NCBI RefSeq assembly: GCF_022759505.1
Contig: NZ_CP094289.1
Coordinates: 2,790,001 to 2,854,000, forward strand
Reading direction: 5' to 3'
Length of the DNA: 64,000 bases
Source: Georgenia sp. TF02-10
GTDB lineage: Bacteria > Actinomycetota > Actinomycetes > Actinomycetales > Actinomycetaceae
A program made the position numbers and the translations under genes. Shown here one piece after another: positions 1 to 8,366 of the stretch (position 1 is the first letter of the stretch; each line of letters begins with the position of its first letter). The notes beneath the pieces were generated by a model. That model was not told the origin of the DNA. It ran no database searches and saw only the letters and a list, made by a program, of their open reading frames with translations.

Positions 1-723
1 CAGGGTCGCGATGGCGAGGATGGCGGTGCCGAGCTGCAGCACCGCGAGGGCGGCGACGGCGCCCACGGCACCCGGCAGCACGTGCCGCCGCAGCACCCCC
101 AGGTAGCTGCCGCCGCTGCCGAAGGCCGCCTCGACGTAGTCGGTGCGCCGCAGCCGGACCACCTCCGCCCGGGTGAGCCGGGCGAACGCGGCCACCGACC
201 CCACCCCGACGGCGATGGCCACGTTGGTGGTGCCGAAGCCGAGCAGGATGATGACGCTGAGCGAGAGCAGCAGCGCCGGGACGGCGAGGAGGACGTCCAC
301 CACGCGCATGAGGACGTCGTCGACGAGGCGGCCGGCCGACCCGGCCAGCACGCCGAGCGCGGTGCCGACCACCAGGCCGACGGCGACGGCGATCACGGCG
401 CTGGTCAGGGAGTGCACCGCGCCGTGGATCACCCGGGCGAGCAGGTCCCGACCCAGGGCGTCGGTCCCGAACGGGTGGGCGGCGCTCGGCGGCTGGAGCT
501 TCTCGGCCGGAACCCCGACGAGCGGGTCGTGCGCGGTGAACAGGCCCGGGACCAGGGCCCAGGCGGCGACGACGGCCAGCACGAGGACGGCCAGGCCGAC
601 CGTCGGGTCGGCCCGGCGCAGCCGGGCCACGGCCCGGGCGGCGCCGGAACGGGCACCGGCTCCGGCCCCGGCCCCCGGCACGGCGGGCCGGCCGGACGCC
701 GTCGTGGTCTGCTGGGCGGTCAT
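1..723 (-). CDS. peptide-type ABC transporter permease, DppC-like (partial, runs off the left edge)
   Basis: Inner-membrane subunit of a family-5 substrate importer. It starts at 723 and reads leftward off the window, so the C-terminus is missing. After a 30-residue Ala/Gly-rich N-terminus comes a first membrane segment. This is followed by a periplasmic stretch containing HPFGTDALGRDLLARVIHG, the signature of DppC/OppC permeases, and then by hydrophobic helices and the start of the EAA loop (RRTDYVEAAFGSGGS). The ATG overlaps the TGA of the upstream permease gene (ATGA), so the two are translationally coupled. It forms the heterodimeric channel with the DppB-like protein. ATPase genes would be expected beyond the left edge. 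Confidence 0.9.
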   Translation of the reverse strand, partial: MTAQQTTTASGRPAVPGAGAGAGARSGAARAVARLRRADPTVGLAVLVLAVVAAWALVPGLFTAHDPLVGVPAEKLQPPSAAHPFGTDALGRDLLARVIHGAVHSLTSAVIAVAVGLVVGTALGVLAGSAGRLVDDVLMRVVDVLLAVPALLLSLSVIILLGFGTTNVAIAVGVGSVAAFARLTRAEVVRLRRTDYVEAAFGSGGSYLGVLRRHVLPGAVGAVAALAVLQLGTAILAIATL

Positions 724-1655
724 GCGGTGAGCCTCACCTTCGCGCGGGGGTCGAGGACGGGGTAGAGCAGGTCGACGGCCAGGTTGACCAGGGTGAAGAC
801 CGCGGCGGCGAGCACGACGACGGCCTGCAGGACGGGGACGTCCTGGTTGGCCACGGCCTGCTCGGCGACCCGGCCGATGCCGGCCCGGCCGAAGACCGTC
901 TCCGTCACCACCGCCCCGCCGATCAGCTCGCCGAGGAGCACGCCGGCGATGGCGACGGTGGGCGGCAGGGCGTTGCGGGCGACCGTGCGGGTCAGCAGCC
1001 AACGGCGGGAGGCGCCCTTCGCCGTCGTCACCGCGACGAACGGCTGGGCGCTGACGGTGTCGATGCTGCGCAGCAGGACCTGCGCCAGCGGCGCCGCGAT
1101 CGGCACGGCCAGGGTCAGCACCGGCAGCACCAGGGACTCCACCGGGCCGGCGCCGATGGTGCGGACCAGCCCGAGGCGGAAGCTGAGCACCTGCACCAGC
1201 ACGATGCCCAGCCAGAACACCGGGACCGCGGCGAGCAGGGACGGCAGCGAGGCGGCGGCGGTGCGCAGCCAGCGCAGCGGCGCCAGGGTGGCGGCGGCGG
1301 CGATGCCCAGGGCGAGCAGGACGGCGGTGACGAAGCCCGCCACGGCGAGCGTCGCCGTCGCCGGCAGGGCCTCGCCGAGCAGCTGGCCGACGGGCGTGCC
1401 GTACTGCACCGAGTAGCCCAGGTCCCCGCCGAGGAAGCCGGTGAGGGTGTGCAGGTACTGGGTCAGCGGGCTGGCGTCGGCGCCGTAGGCGGTGCGGACC
1501 GCCGCCAGCTGCTCGGCGGACAGGCCGAGCTCGGGGTTGTCGAACTTGATCAGGATCGCGTCCCCGGGCAGCGCCTGCAGGAGGACGAAGCTGGCGGTGA
1601 ACGCGGCGAGCAGGACGACCGCGGCCTGCCCGGTGCGGGCGAGCACGTAGCGCAC
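720..1655 (-). CDS. peptide-type ABC transporter permease, DppB-like
   Basis: 311 residues, full length for the family. It has an N-terminal membrane helix (residues 1-28), a large external loop ending in GGDLGYSVQYGTPVG, then five to six helices. The EAA-type coupling loop is visible around RSIDTVSAQPFVAVTTAKGA, and the C-terminus ends DLLYPVLDPRAKVRL as in most DppB proteins. It lies 10 bp after the substrate-binding protein gene and overlaps the next permease by 4 bp, so SBP-DppB-DppC is one operon. The substrate cannot be read from a permease alone. Confidence 0.92.
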   Translation of the reverse strand: MRYVLARTGQAAVVLLAAFTASFVLLQALPGDAILIKFDNPELGLSAEQLAAVRTAYGADASPLTQYLHTLTGFLGGDLGYSVQYGTPVGQLLGEALPATATLAVAGFVTAVLLALGIAAAATLAPLRWLRTAAASLPSLLAAVPVFWLGIVLVQVLSFRLGLVRTIGAGPVESLVLPVLTLAVPIAAPLAQVLLRSIDTVSAQPFVAVTTAKGASRRWLLTRTVARNALPPTVAIAGVLLGELIGGAVVTETVFGRAGIGRVAEQAVANQDVPVLQAVVVLAAAVFTLVNLAVDLLYPVLDPRAKVRLTA

Positions 1656-1665
1656 GGCCTCCCCC

Positions 1666-3381
1666 TCAGCGCCCGGTGGCGACGTCGTAGAAGGTGGGCC
1701 GGCCCACGGCCTCGAAGGCCAGGCCGGTGACGTCCGGCGCGGCGCCGTAGACCTGCGGCTCCTCGAAGAGCGGGATGTAGTAGGCCTGCTCGGCGAGGTA
1801 GTCCTGGACGTCGGCGGAGCGCTGCAGCCGGGCCTGCGGGTCCGGCTCGGCGGCCACCGCCTCGAGCAGGCCGTCGAGGGTGGCGTCGTCGGAGAGCAGG
1901 ACGTCGCGGTTGTCGGTGTGGAACTGGCTCTTGATGACGTCCAGGTCCGCCCGGCCGACCATCGAGTGGTACAGCGGGGTCTTGAGCGGGTCGAGGGTGT
2001 CGGTGGCGTAGCTGCCCGCGTCGGGGGACTTCACGTTCAGCTCCACGCCGATCTCGGCCAGCTGCTGGCCGACCAGCTCCAGCGTCGGCTTGGACAGGGG
2101 CTGGGCGGCCGAGGCGTAGACGTCCAGGGACAGCCGCTGACCGTCCTTGACCCGGATGCCGTCCGGGCCGGGGGTCCAGCCGGCCTCGGTCAGCAGCGCC
2201 GCCGCGCGGTCCGGGTCGTGGGCGAGGGCTTCGGAGGTGTCGTGGTAGCCGGGCGCGGCCGCGCTGAGCACGGAGGTGGCCGCGGGGTAGTTGTCGGTGA
2301 AGACGGTCTCCACCACCTGCCGGTTGTCCACCCCGTGCACCAGTGCCTGGCGCACCCGGAGGTCGGCCAGGAGCGGGTTGGTGAACCGCAGCGCGAGGCC
2401 GTTGTTGACCCCGCGGGTCTGCGGGGCGAAGAGCTGGAAGCCGGCCTGGGTCACCTGCTCCTCGTCCGGGGCCTGGACGTAGCGGACGACGTCGGCCTGC
2501 CCGGACAGCAGCGACCCGAGCCGGACGCTGTCCTCGGGGGTGACGACGATGGTGACGGTGTCCAGGTGGGCCCGGCCCTGGTGCTCCGACGACGGCGGCG
2601 CCCAGTCGTAGTCCTCCCGCGCGGTCAGCGTGATCTCGGTGCCGACCTGCTCGTCGGTGATCACGAACGGGCCGGAGCCGACGATCTCGGTGGCGCTGCC
2701 CGCGCCGAGGTCCTCCAGCGGGCGGTCCAGCGTCTCCGGGGAGAGGAGCCCGGAGGTGATGGTGGAGGTGGCCTGCAGGAAGCCGGGCGCCGGGGCGGAG
2801 AACCGGAAGGTCACCGTGTCCTCGTCGACCACCTCGCTGCCGGCGTAGTTGTTGACCGCCTCGGACACGGTCAGCCCGCGCTCGTCGTCGCCCAGCCCGA
2901 AGGTGTCGAAGTTGCGGGCCACCGCCGCGGCGTCCAGCGGGGTGCCGTCGGAGAAGGTGACGCCGTCGCGGAGGTTGAAGGTGTACTCGGTGGCGTCGGC
3001 GTTCACCTGCCAGTCGGTGGCGATCCACGGCTCGATCTCCAGGGTCTCCGGGTCCTGGTAGGTGAGCCGGTCGGTGACGTTGTTGACCAGCGCGCCGTTG
3101 GGGTAGAAGCCGGACTGGGGCGGGTAGAGCGTCGTGTGCGGCTGGTACTCCAGGTAGGTCAGGTTGCCGCCCTGCCCGTCCGGCTGGCCGCCGGAGGCCG
3201 CGGCGTCCCGCCCGCCGGCGCAGCCGGCCAGGAGGGCGGTGGCGCCGAGGACGGCGACGGCGGCCGTGGTGCGGGCAGGGGTGCGGGCGGGGGTGCGGGC
3301 GGCCCGGGTGCGGCCGCCCTGCCTGTCGGTGGCCGCTGGGCTGCCGTCGGCCGGGAGCGGGTGGCCGGGCGTGCGGGTCAT
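1666..3381 (-). CDS. ABC transporter substrate-binding lipoprotein, family 5
   Basis: 571 residues. The N-terminus has a 40-residue Arg/Thr/Ala-rich extension, then a hydrophobic core and the lipobox LLAGC with the lipidated Cys at about residue 54. The mature part shows the SBP_bac_5 fold, with FYPNGALVNNVTDRLTYQDP, NFDTFGLGDDERGLTVSEAV, GSGPFVI and a late YHSMVGRADLDVIKSQFH block. From memory these blocks match the KPN_01854 subfamily (TIGR04028), whose gene neighbourhoods often contain flavin-dependent monooxygenases. That would fit the flavin reductase 1 kb away, but the link is inference. It heads the operon with two permeases. Confidence 0.9.
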   Translation of the reverse strand: MTRTPGHPLPADGSPAATDRQGGRTRAARTPARTPARTTAAVAVLGATALLAGCAGGRDAAASGGQPDGQGGNLTYLEYQPHTTLYPPQSGFYPNGALVNNVTDRLTYQDPETLEIEPWIATDWQVNADATEYTFNLRDGVTFSDGTPLDAAAVARNFDTFGLGDDERGLTVSEAVNNYAGSEVVDEDTVTFRFSAPAPGFLQATSTITSGLLSPETLDRPLEDLGAGSATEIVGSGPFVITDEQVGTEITLTAREDYDWAPPSSEHQGRAHLDTVTIVVTPEDSVRLGSLLSGQADVVRYVQAPDEEQVTQAGFQLFAPQTRGVNNGLALRFTNPLLADLRVRQALVHGVDNRQVVETVFTDNYPAATSVLSAAAPGYHDTSEALAHDPDRAAALLTEAGWTPGPDGIRVKDGQRLSLDVYASAAQPLSKPTLELVGQQLAEIGVELNVKSPDAGSYATDTLDPLKTPLYHSMVGRADLDVIKSQFHTDNRDVLLSDDATLDGLLEAVAAEPDPQARLQRSADVQDYLAEQAYYIPLFEEPQVYGAAPDVTGLAFEAVGRPTFYDVATGR

Positions 3382-4431
3382 GGTTCTCCTCGATGACGTG
3401 CGGGGCGGGGATGGGGCGGGCGGGCATGCGGAGGCCGAGGGCGTGGATGGCCGTGCGCGCTTGGTATGGGTGCAGCTCGGTGCCGTGGCGGAGGACGACC
3501 ACCGGGACGGAAGGAAGCGAACCGAGAGCTCAGGAGTGCGCGGAGAAGGTGCCTGGTGCCGTGCGGGCGGCGGCCGTCGCGGGATCGGCCCGGTGTGGTG
3601 AAACCGCTCGCCGTCGGCGAGCCGGGTCCGGCCCGCTCAGGCTCCCTGGCCGCGGTCCAGTCCTCGTGGCAGGCCTCGGACAGATCGCCCTGGCCACGCC
3701 CCGGTCATGGTTTGCGACGGCGCTCGACGGCCGGGCGACGACCGGGAACGGCTCGGCGGCGCCCAGGGCCAGTGGCGATCCTCGGCCCGGGTCACTGGGG
3801 CCGCTGGCTCATCAGCCTCCGGCGACCAGCGCCACCGGTCCTCGGCCCGCGGCGCGCTCCGAGAAGAACCTCAGGCGGTGGCGGCTGCGCCCGGCATGCA
3901 CATGTGCATGCGGCGGCAACAGGGACGACAGCGGCAGGCACGGCCAGCGTTGGCGTGGAGGGCACGAGCCGTGGCGGCTGTGGTTCCCTTCATCGTTCCT
4001 CCGTCTCCTGGTCGCCGGCGGTGACGCCGGCTGGCTGGCCGCTGTCGGCCGGCACGAGCAGGACGCTCCCACGCCTGCCCCGCCAGGCGGCACGACCGGC
4101 CCGGTGCGTCCCAGGCGCTGAGACAGAGGTTCCAGCAGTACGCCGGCGTCTCGCCGGCCGGACGGGCCGCCGTCGGGACAGAGCGGGTGGCCTACCCGGG
4201 CTACCGTCCGCGGGACCAGGCTGACGGCCGGACTTGCCGGACTGACCCCCGCGCCGCCGCGTCACCCGCCGTCGGCCGGAATTACGGCCAGCGTGGCGAA
4301 GTTATGTGCTGCAGGCGGCGTTACCGTAGTTGCGCCGACGACCGCGCGGCGGCGGGTCGGCATGCCAACCCGCCCAGCCAGCTAGCCCCCACCCCCAGGC
4401 CCGACCCTGGGGAAGCGTAGAGAGGACCTCC
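3382..4431. other. long divergent spacer between the ABC operon and the flavin reductase gene
   Basis: About 1 kb with no convincing gene. Open frames exist on both strands, but their translations are Arg/Pro/Gly-rich, share no motif with known proteins and overlap each other. It contains a perfect hairpin at 3606-3622 (GCTCGCC-GTC-GGCGAGC) and a perfect 18-bp palindrome at 3894-3911. Promoters for both divergent units should lie here, but I cannot identify them with confidence. Composition is slightly less GC-rich than the flanks around 4270-4330. Confidence 0.6.
3894..3911. promoter_or_regulatory. perfect 18-bp palindrome, candidate operator
   Basis: GCATGCACATGTGCATGC reads identically on both strands. 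It sits near the middle of the divergent spacer, more than 500 bp from either start codon. The sequence is AT-richer than its surroundings, as dimeric repressor sites often are. No regulator gene is adjacent, so its protein partner is unknown. Confidence 0.45.
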
Positions 4432-4971
4432 ATGGTGCACGAGCCGGTTCACCGCCTGCCGCTGCCCGCACCGGCAGCGGTGGAGTTGAGCGCCAGCGAG
4501 TTCAAGCAGGTCTTCCGCCGGCACCCGGCGGGCGTCGCCGTGGTCACCCTGGCCGGCCCCGACGGGCCGGTCGGCTTCACCGCGACCTCCGTCATCTCCG
4601 TCTCCGCCGCCCCGCCGGTCCTCGCCTTCTCGGTGGCGGCCGGGTCCTCCGCGCTCCCGGCCCTCGAGCGGGCCGACAGCGTCGTCGTGAACTTCCTGGG
4701 TGCGGACGCCAAGGAGACCTCGACCAAGTTCGCCGCTCGCGGGGTCGACCGGTTCGCCGGCGTGGAGTGGTGTCCGCTCACCACCGGCGAGCCGGTGCTG
4801 CGCGACGCGCTGTCCTGGGTGCACGGGCACATCGAGGAGCGGCTGGGCGTCGGCGACAGCGTGCTCGTCACCGTTCGGGCGGACCGCGCGGACACCAGCC
4901 GCGAGGGCTGGCCGCTGGTCTACGTCGACCGCACCTACCACAACATCGGGGAGCACACCCGCCTCCCCTGA
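4432..4971 (+). CDS. flavin reductase-like, FMN-binding protein
   Basis: 179 residues of the Flavin_Reduct split-barrel family, which reduce FMN with NAD(P)H or supply reduced flavin to partner monooxygenases. Visible family blocks are FKQVFRRHPAGVAVVTLAGPDGP, GFTATSVISVSAAPPVLAFSV (flavin-contacting loop), the short LGADAKETSTKFAARGVDRF segment, and a C-terminal WPLVYVDRTYHNIGEH. The ATG at 4432 is preceded by AGAGGACC, and an upstream in-frame extension lacks family similarity. It is divergent from the peptide-type ABC operon. After the stop, a GC-rich palindrome (5005-5016) may act as a weak bidirectional terminator toward the convergent efflux gene. Confidence 0.88.
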   Translation: MVHEPVHRLPLPAPAAVELSASEFKQVFRRHPAGVAVVTLAGPDGPVGFTATSVISVSAAPPVLAFSVAAGSSALPALERADSVVVNFLGADAKETSTKFAARGVDRFAGVEWCPLTTGEPVLRDALSWVHGHIEERLGVGDSVLVTVRADRADTSREGWPLVYVDRTYHNIGEHTRLP

Positions 4972-5080
4972 GTCCCGAGCTGGGTGCGCGGGGCCCGCGG
5001 CTGCGGGCGCGCGCCCTGCGGCGGCTCCAGGCGCGCGCCCTCAGGCCGGCACGTGGCACCGGAGGTCGAGGTTCCCACGC

Positions 5081-5650
5081 TCAGGCGCCCAGCACGGCGG
5101 TGAGCGCGAGCCGGACCAGGGTCGTGGTGACGGTGGTCCACAGCACGATCGCCACGGCCTGCCACAGCAGGACCCAGCCGCGCGGGGTGCCGGAGGCGAC
5201 GAGCATCGCCGAGGTGAACTGCGTCGGGATCGCCAGGGGGCCGAGGATGCTCGCGCCCGGCACGCCAAACCGGACCAGCCACCTCTTGAACCGAACGCTC
5301 CCCTTCGACTCGGGCTTGGCGGGCTTGGTCGCGATCTCGGTCGCCAGAGTGCCGGTTGCCGCCCCGGCAACGTCCCCGGCCTCGACCCGGGTCCCGCGGC
5401 GGTTCACGACGGCGGTGCGGGCCCCCGAGCTGAGCAGCACGACGACGAGCACGCACAAGAAGTTCCCCGTGGCGGCCGCGATGCCGGCGACGAGCGGGTT
5501 GATGCCCCCGACCAGTCCGATCGCTGCCCCTCCCTCCCCCTCGATGAACGGGATTGCGGCCGCCAGCATCACGACGAACGGCTGGACGAGCTCGGGCACC
5601 TGGGCCACGAGCTCCTGGAAGTTGCGGACAAGGTTCTCGACGGGGTTCAC
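5081..5650 (-). CDS. small multidrug efflux-type membrane protein
   Basis: 189 residues with four to five hydrophobic segments. The sequence VVMLAAAIPFIEGEGGAAIGL carries the AIP-x-IE signature of the Sm_multidrug_ex family (PF06695), and a basic cytoplasmic loop (KPAKPESKGSVRFKRWLVRFG) precedes GPLAIPTQFTSAMLVASGTPRG. Family members are presumed small exporters, but few have been characterised and the substrate is unknown. It lies 101 bp downstream of a MerR-type regulator on the same strand, and the gap holds a MerR-like palindrome, so it is probably the regulated target. Confidence 0.75.
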   Translation of the reverse strand: MNPVENLVRNFQELVAQVPELVQPFVVMLAAAIPFIEGEGGAAIGLVGGINPLVAGIAAATGNFLCVLVVVLLSSGARTAVVNRRGTRVEAGDVAGAATGTLATEIATKPAKPESKGSVRFKRWLVRFGVPGASILGPLAIPTQFTSAMLVASGTPRGWVLLWQAVAIVLWTTVTTTLVRLALTAVLGA

Positions 5651-5712
5651 GCTGCTCTCCTCACCTGGGTTCCGGCCGAGTCCTGGCTCGACCCACCCCC
5701 AAGGAGAGGCCG

Positions 5713-5732
5713 TGTTCCTAGAACAGGGTCAA
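5713..5732 (-). promoter_or_regulatory. candidate MerR-type promoter/operator for the efflux gene
   Basis: On the minus strand a -35-like TTGACC (5732-5727) is followed directly by the inverted repeat TGTTC-TAG-GAACA (plus-strand 5713-5725). MerR-family proteins bind a dyad in the long spacer between -35 and -10, and this geometry fits, although the -10 is poor. The site lies between the merR-like stop (5752) and the efflux start (5650). Confidence 0.5.
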
Positions 5733-5751
5733 GTCCCGTGACGAACGAGGA

Positions 5752-6504
5752 TCAACCGGCATCCCCACTCGCACCTCGCTCGAAGCGGACGTGCTCGATC
5801 GCGAGGATGCCGGCGCGGCGAAGAACGTCGATCTGGGCCGGGTTGTACAGCTCGACCACCGCGTCGACGAACGTCTGCGCAGTGACGTGCTCGCTCTGGG
5901 ACAGACGCGCCGCCGGGTCGTTCAGCCAGGGGTAGTCGAGGAGGTACTGCGCGATCGTGGCCGCAAGTCGCTCGACGAGGCGCCGCCGCGCTTCCTCGTC
6001 CGCGTCGGGAGGGAGCAGATCGAAATCCCGGGCGACGGCGTCGGTGTCGGTCTCCACCATCCTCAGGACGTCCGCGAGGGCCTCCTCGTCGTACAGCTGG
6101 CTGTAGAGGTGGATCATCGAGCTGTCGGCCTCCGACAGCCGCGAGGCGACCGACGCGAACCCCGCCGGCGCATCCGCGGGGGCGCCGTCGCGCAGGACCG
6201 CCGCGATATCGGCGCGGGCCTTCTGCAGCCGCTCGATGCTCGCTGCCATCTCGGCGTCGAGCTGGCGCAGCGCGTCCGGGGTGTCGTCCCCGCCCGCACC
6301 CACCTCGCCGATCTGCGACAGCGGCACGCCTAGCTCGGCGAGCCGCCGGATCCGCAGCAGGCGCACGAGGTGCGGCACCCGGTACTGCTTGTAGCCGTTG
6401 TGCTCGCGCTCGGGCTCGTCGAGGAGGCCGAGCCGGTGATAGTGCCGGATCGTGTTCACCGTCGTCCCCGCCAGCTCAGCGAGCTCACGCGTGCTCCACG
6501 CCAC
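5752..6504 (-). CDS. MerR family transcriptional regulator
   Basis: 250 residues. The N-terminal winged helix is typical: STRELAELAGTTVNTIRHYHRLGLLDEPER, then NGYKQYRVPHLVRLLRIRRLAELGVPLSQIGEV. A coiled-coil linker (LRQLDAEMAASIERLQKARADIAAVLR, about residues 75-105) connects to an all-helical effector domain with no cysteine cluster, so it is a drug or small-molecule sensor type rather than a metal sensor. It is followed on the same strand by a small efflux gene with a dyad in between. Confidence 0.88.
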   Translation of the reverse strand: MAWSTRELAELAGTTVNTIRHYHRLGLLDEPEREHNGYKQYRVPHLVRLLRIRRLAELGVPLSQIGEVGAGGDDTPDALRQLDAEMAASIERLQKARADIAAVLRDGAPADAPAGFASVASRLSEADSSMIHLYSQLYDEEALADVLRMVETDTDAVARDFDLLPPDADEEARRRLVERLAATIAQYLLDYPWLNDPAARLSQSEHVTAQTFVDAVVELYNPAQIDVLRRAGILAIEHVRFERGASGDAG

Positions 6505-6541
6505 GTCGTCTCCGCGTTCCCGGGCTGCTCGCGGGAGCCCG

Positions 6542-7711
6542 TCAGCGGCCGGCCCGGGCCCGGGTCCGCACCCGGACCTGGGCGAGGTCGTCGCGGTGGA
6601 CGACGGCGCGCGGGTGGTCGTCGTGCCCGGCCCCGCGCAGCTGGTCGGTGGACTTGCCCATCATCCGCGGCACCTCGCCGGACCCGTAGGCCACCAGCCC
6701 CCGGGCGACGACGCCCTCCGGCCCGACCAGCTCCACGACGTCGCCGGGCTCGAAGTCCCCGTCCACCCCGACGACGCCGGCGGCGAGCAGGGACCGCTTC
6801 CCGTCCGTGACGGCCCGGGCGGCCCCGGCGTCGATGTGCAGCCGGCCGCGGACCTGGGCGGCGTGCGCCAGCCACAGCCGCCGCGCCGACTTGCGCTTGC
6901 CGGTCGCGGCGAACCAGGTGCCCACGTCTTCCCCCTCCAGGGCGGGGCGGGCCAGGGCCGCCGAGGTGAGCACCACCGGGATGCCGGCGCCGGTCGCGAT
7001 GGAGGCGGCGTCGAGCTTGGTCACCATGCCGCCGGTGCCGATGTCGCTGCCGCGCGCGGTGACCTCGACCCCGGCGAGGTCCGCGGGGCTGGTGACGGCG
7101 CGGACGAGCCGGGCGCCGCCGTCGGACGGCGGGCCGTCGTAGAGGCCCTCGACGTCGGTGAGCAGCACCAGCGCGTCGGCGCGGACCAGGTGGGAGACGA
7201 GGGCGGCGAGGCGGTCGTTGTCCCCGAAGCGGATCTCGTCGGTGGCGACGGTGTCGTTCTCGTTGACGATGGGCACGACGCCGAGGGTGAGCAGCCGCTC
7301 CAGCGCGCGCTGGGCGTTGGCGTAGTTGGTCCGCCGGATGAGGTCCTCGGCGGTGAGCAGCACCTGGCCGACCTGCTGGCCGTAGTAGGTGAAGGCCTCG
7401 GTGTACCGGGCCACCAGGATGCCCTGGCCCACGGACGCGGTGGCCTGGGCGGTGGCCAGGTCCTTGGGCTTGGCCGGCAGCCCGAGCGGGGTGATGCCGG
7501 CGGCGATCGCGCCGGAGGAGACCAGGACGATCTGCTGGCCGCGCCGCCCCCTCGCGGCGAGGATCTCCACGAGGGTGTGCAGGGCCGGCAGGCTGAGGCG
7601 CCCGTCGGCGGCGGTCAGCGAGGAGGACCCGACCTTGACGACGACGCGCCGCGCGCCGGCGAGGCCCGCCCGGTCGGCCAGCGGCTGGTTCACCGAGCCA
7701 TCATCCCGCAT
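6542..7711 (-). CDS. proB: glutamate 5-kinase
   Basis: 389 residues. It phosphorylates glutamate in the first step of proline synthesis. The N-terminal amino-acid kinase domain begins RRVVVKVGSSSLTAADGRLS and contains VSSGAIAAGI, the glutamate-site NENDTVATDEIRFGDNDRLAALV, and GTGGMVTKLDAA. A C-terminal PUA domain (about residues 285-375) starts GRLHIDAGAARAVTDGKRSLLAAGV. Length and domain order match the long bacterial form. It lies downstream of obg, as in many actinobacteria, but proA does not follow in this window: a MerR gene lies immediately downstream. Confidence 0.96.
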   Translation of the reverse strand: MRDDGSVNQPLADRAGLAGARRVVVKVGSSSLTAADGRLSLPALHTLVEILAARGRRGQQIVLVSSGAIAAGITPLGLPAKPKDLATAQATASVGQGILVARYTEAFTYYGQQVGQVLLTAEDLIRRTNYANAQRALERLLTLGVVPIVNENDTVATDEIRFGDNDRLAALVSHLVRADALVLLTDVEGLYDGPPSDGGARLVRAVTSPADLAGVEVTARGSDIGTGGMVTKLDAASIATGAGIPVVLTSAALARPALEGEDVGTWFAATGKRKSARRLWLAHAAQVRGRLHIDAGAARAVTDGKRSLLAAGVVGVDGDFEPGDVVELVGPEGVVARGLVAYGSGEVPRMMGKSTDQLRGAGHDDHPRAVVHRDDLAQVRVRTRARAGR

Positions 7712-7842
7712 CTGCCCGGCGCGCCCAGGATGCGCCCACGGGTGGCGCGACCGCGGACCCAGCGGGCTGCCGACAACGGTTCCGGCCGGGCCCGGGCCCG
7801 GGGTTCGGCTCGTCCGGGTGGCGCCGGCGAGCTGGACGGCGG

Positions 7843-8097
7843 TCAGCCCTTCAGGCCGCGGGGACGCTTGATGTCCTCCTCGGGCGTGCCGGTGTCCTCC
7901 TCGGCGCCGGCGGCCGGGTCGCCGCCGCCCTCCTCGCCGTGCACGGGGGGCGCCGGGGAGAGCTCCTCGTCGACGTCGTCCCGGGCAGCGCCGTAGGTGA
8001 CGTCGCCGGCGCCGGTGGTCGACGGCGCCGGCCCGGACTCCGGCTCGTTCTCCCGGCCGATGGGGACCGGGGCGTCGTCAGGGCCTGGTGTGGTCAT
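7843..8097 (-). CDS. small acidic hypothetical protein
   Basis: 84 residues from an ATG at 8097 to a stop at 7843. It is strongly acidic and Pro/Gly-rich, probably disordered, and ends in the basic KRPRGLKG. No family is recognised. It sits between obg and proB on the same strand, separated from obg by a minisatellite. Evidence for translation is only its ATG, its composition (unlike the Arg-rich shadow frames) and its position in the operon. Confidence 0.45.
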   Translation of the reverse strand: MTTPGPDDAPVPIGRENEPESGPAPSTTGAGDVTYGAARDDVDEELSPAPPVHGEEGGGDPAAGAEEDTGTPEEDIKRPRGLKG

Positions 8098-8166
8098 GCC
8101 CCTACGGTGGCACCGGTGGGCCGCCCGGGCACGCCGGGAGCCGGGCTGGACGACGGCGGCCGCCGC

Positions 8167-8330
8167 GGGCGCCGTCGCCAGACGGCAGGTGGCGGGGGCG
8201 GTCGTCGGCAGACGGCAGATGGCGGGGGCGGTCGTCGGCAGACGGCAGATGGCGGGGGCGCCGTCGGCAGACGGCAGATGGCGGGGGCGCCGTCGGCAGA
8301 CGACAGGTGGCGAGGGCCGCCGTCGGCACA
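8167..8330. repeat. minisatellite, about six units of 28-30 bp
   Basis: Tandem units begin near 8167, 8195, 8225, 8255, 8284 and 8313. Two successive 30-bp copies (8195-8224 and 8225-8254) are identical. The shared core is GTCGGCAGACGGCAGATGGC preceded by GGGGCG. It fills the gap between the obg stop and the small acidic gene. No leader, cas gene or unique spacers are present, so it is not a CRISPR. The GCCGTCGGC core recurs elsewhere in the window. Confidence 0.9.
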
Positions 8331-8366
8331 TACGGCGGTCGGCCGGACGGCGGCCGGCGCGGCACG

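Noticed and set aside
1918-3396. Long plus-strand open frame opposite the substrate-binding protein gene
   Set aside because: Val/Gly/Arg-rich shadow of the SBP gene with no motif; the minus-strand frame has a lipobox and family blocks.
3393-4265. Possible genes in the spacer before the flavin reductase
   Set aside because: Several overlapping frames on both strands, all Arg/Pro/Gly-rich, no ribosome-binding sites or family resemblance.
4972-5080. GC palindromes between flavin reductase and efflux gene as a strong terminator
   Set aside because: Stems are short and alternative pairings exist; mentioned only as a weak candidate.
8167-8330. CRISPR-like tandem array
   Set aside because: Units are contiguous without unique spacers and no cas genes are present.
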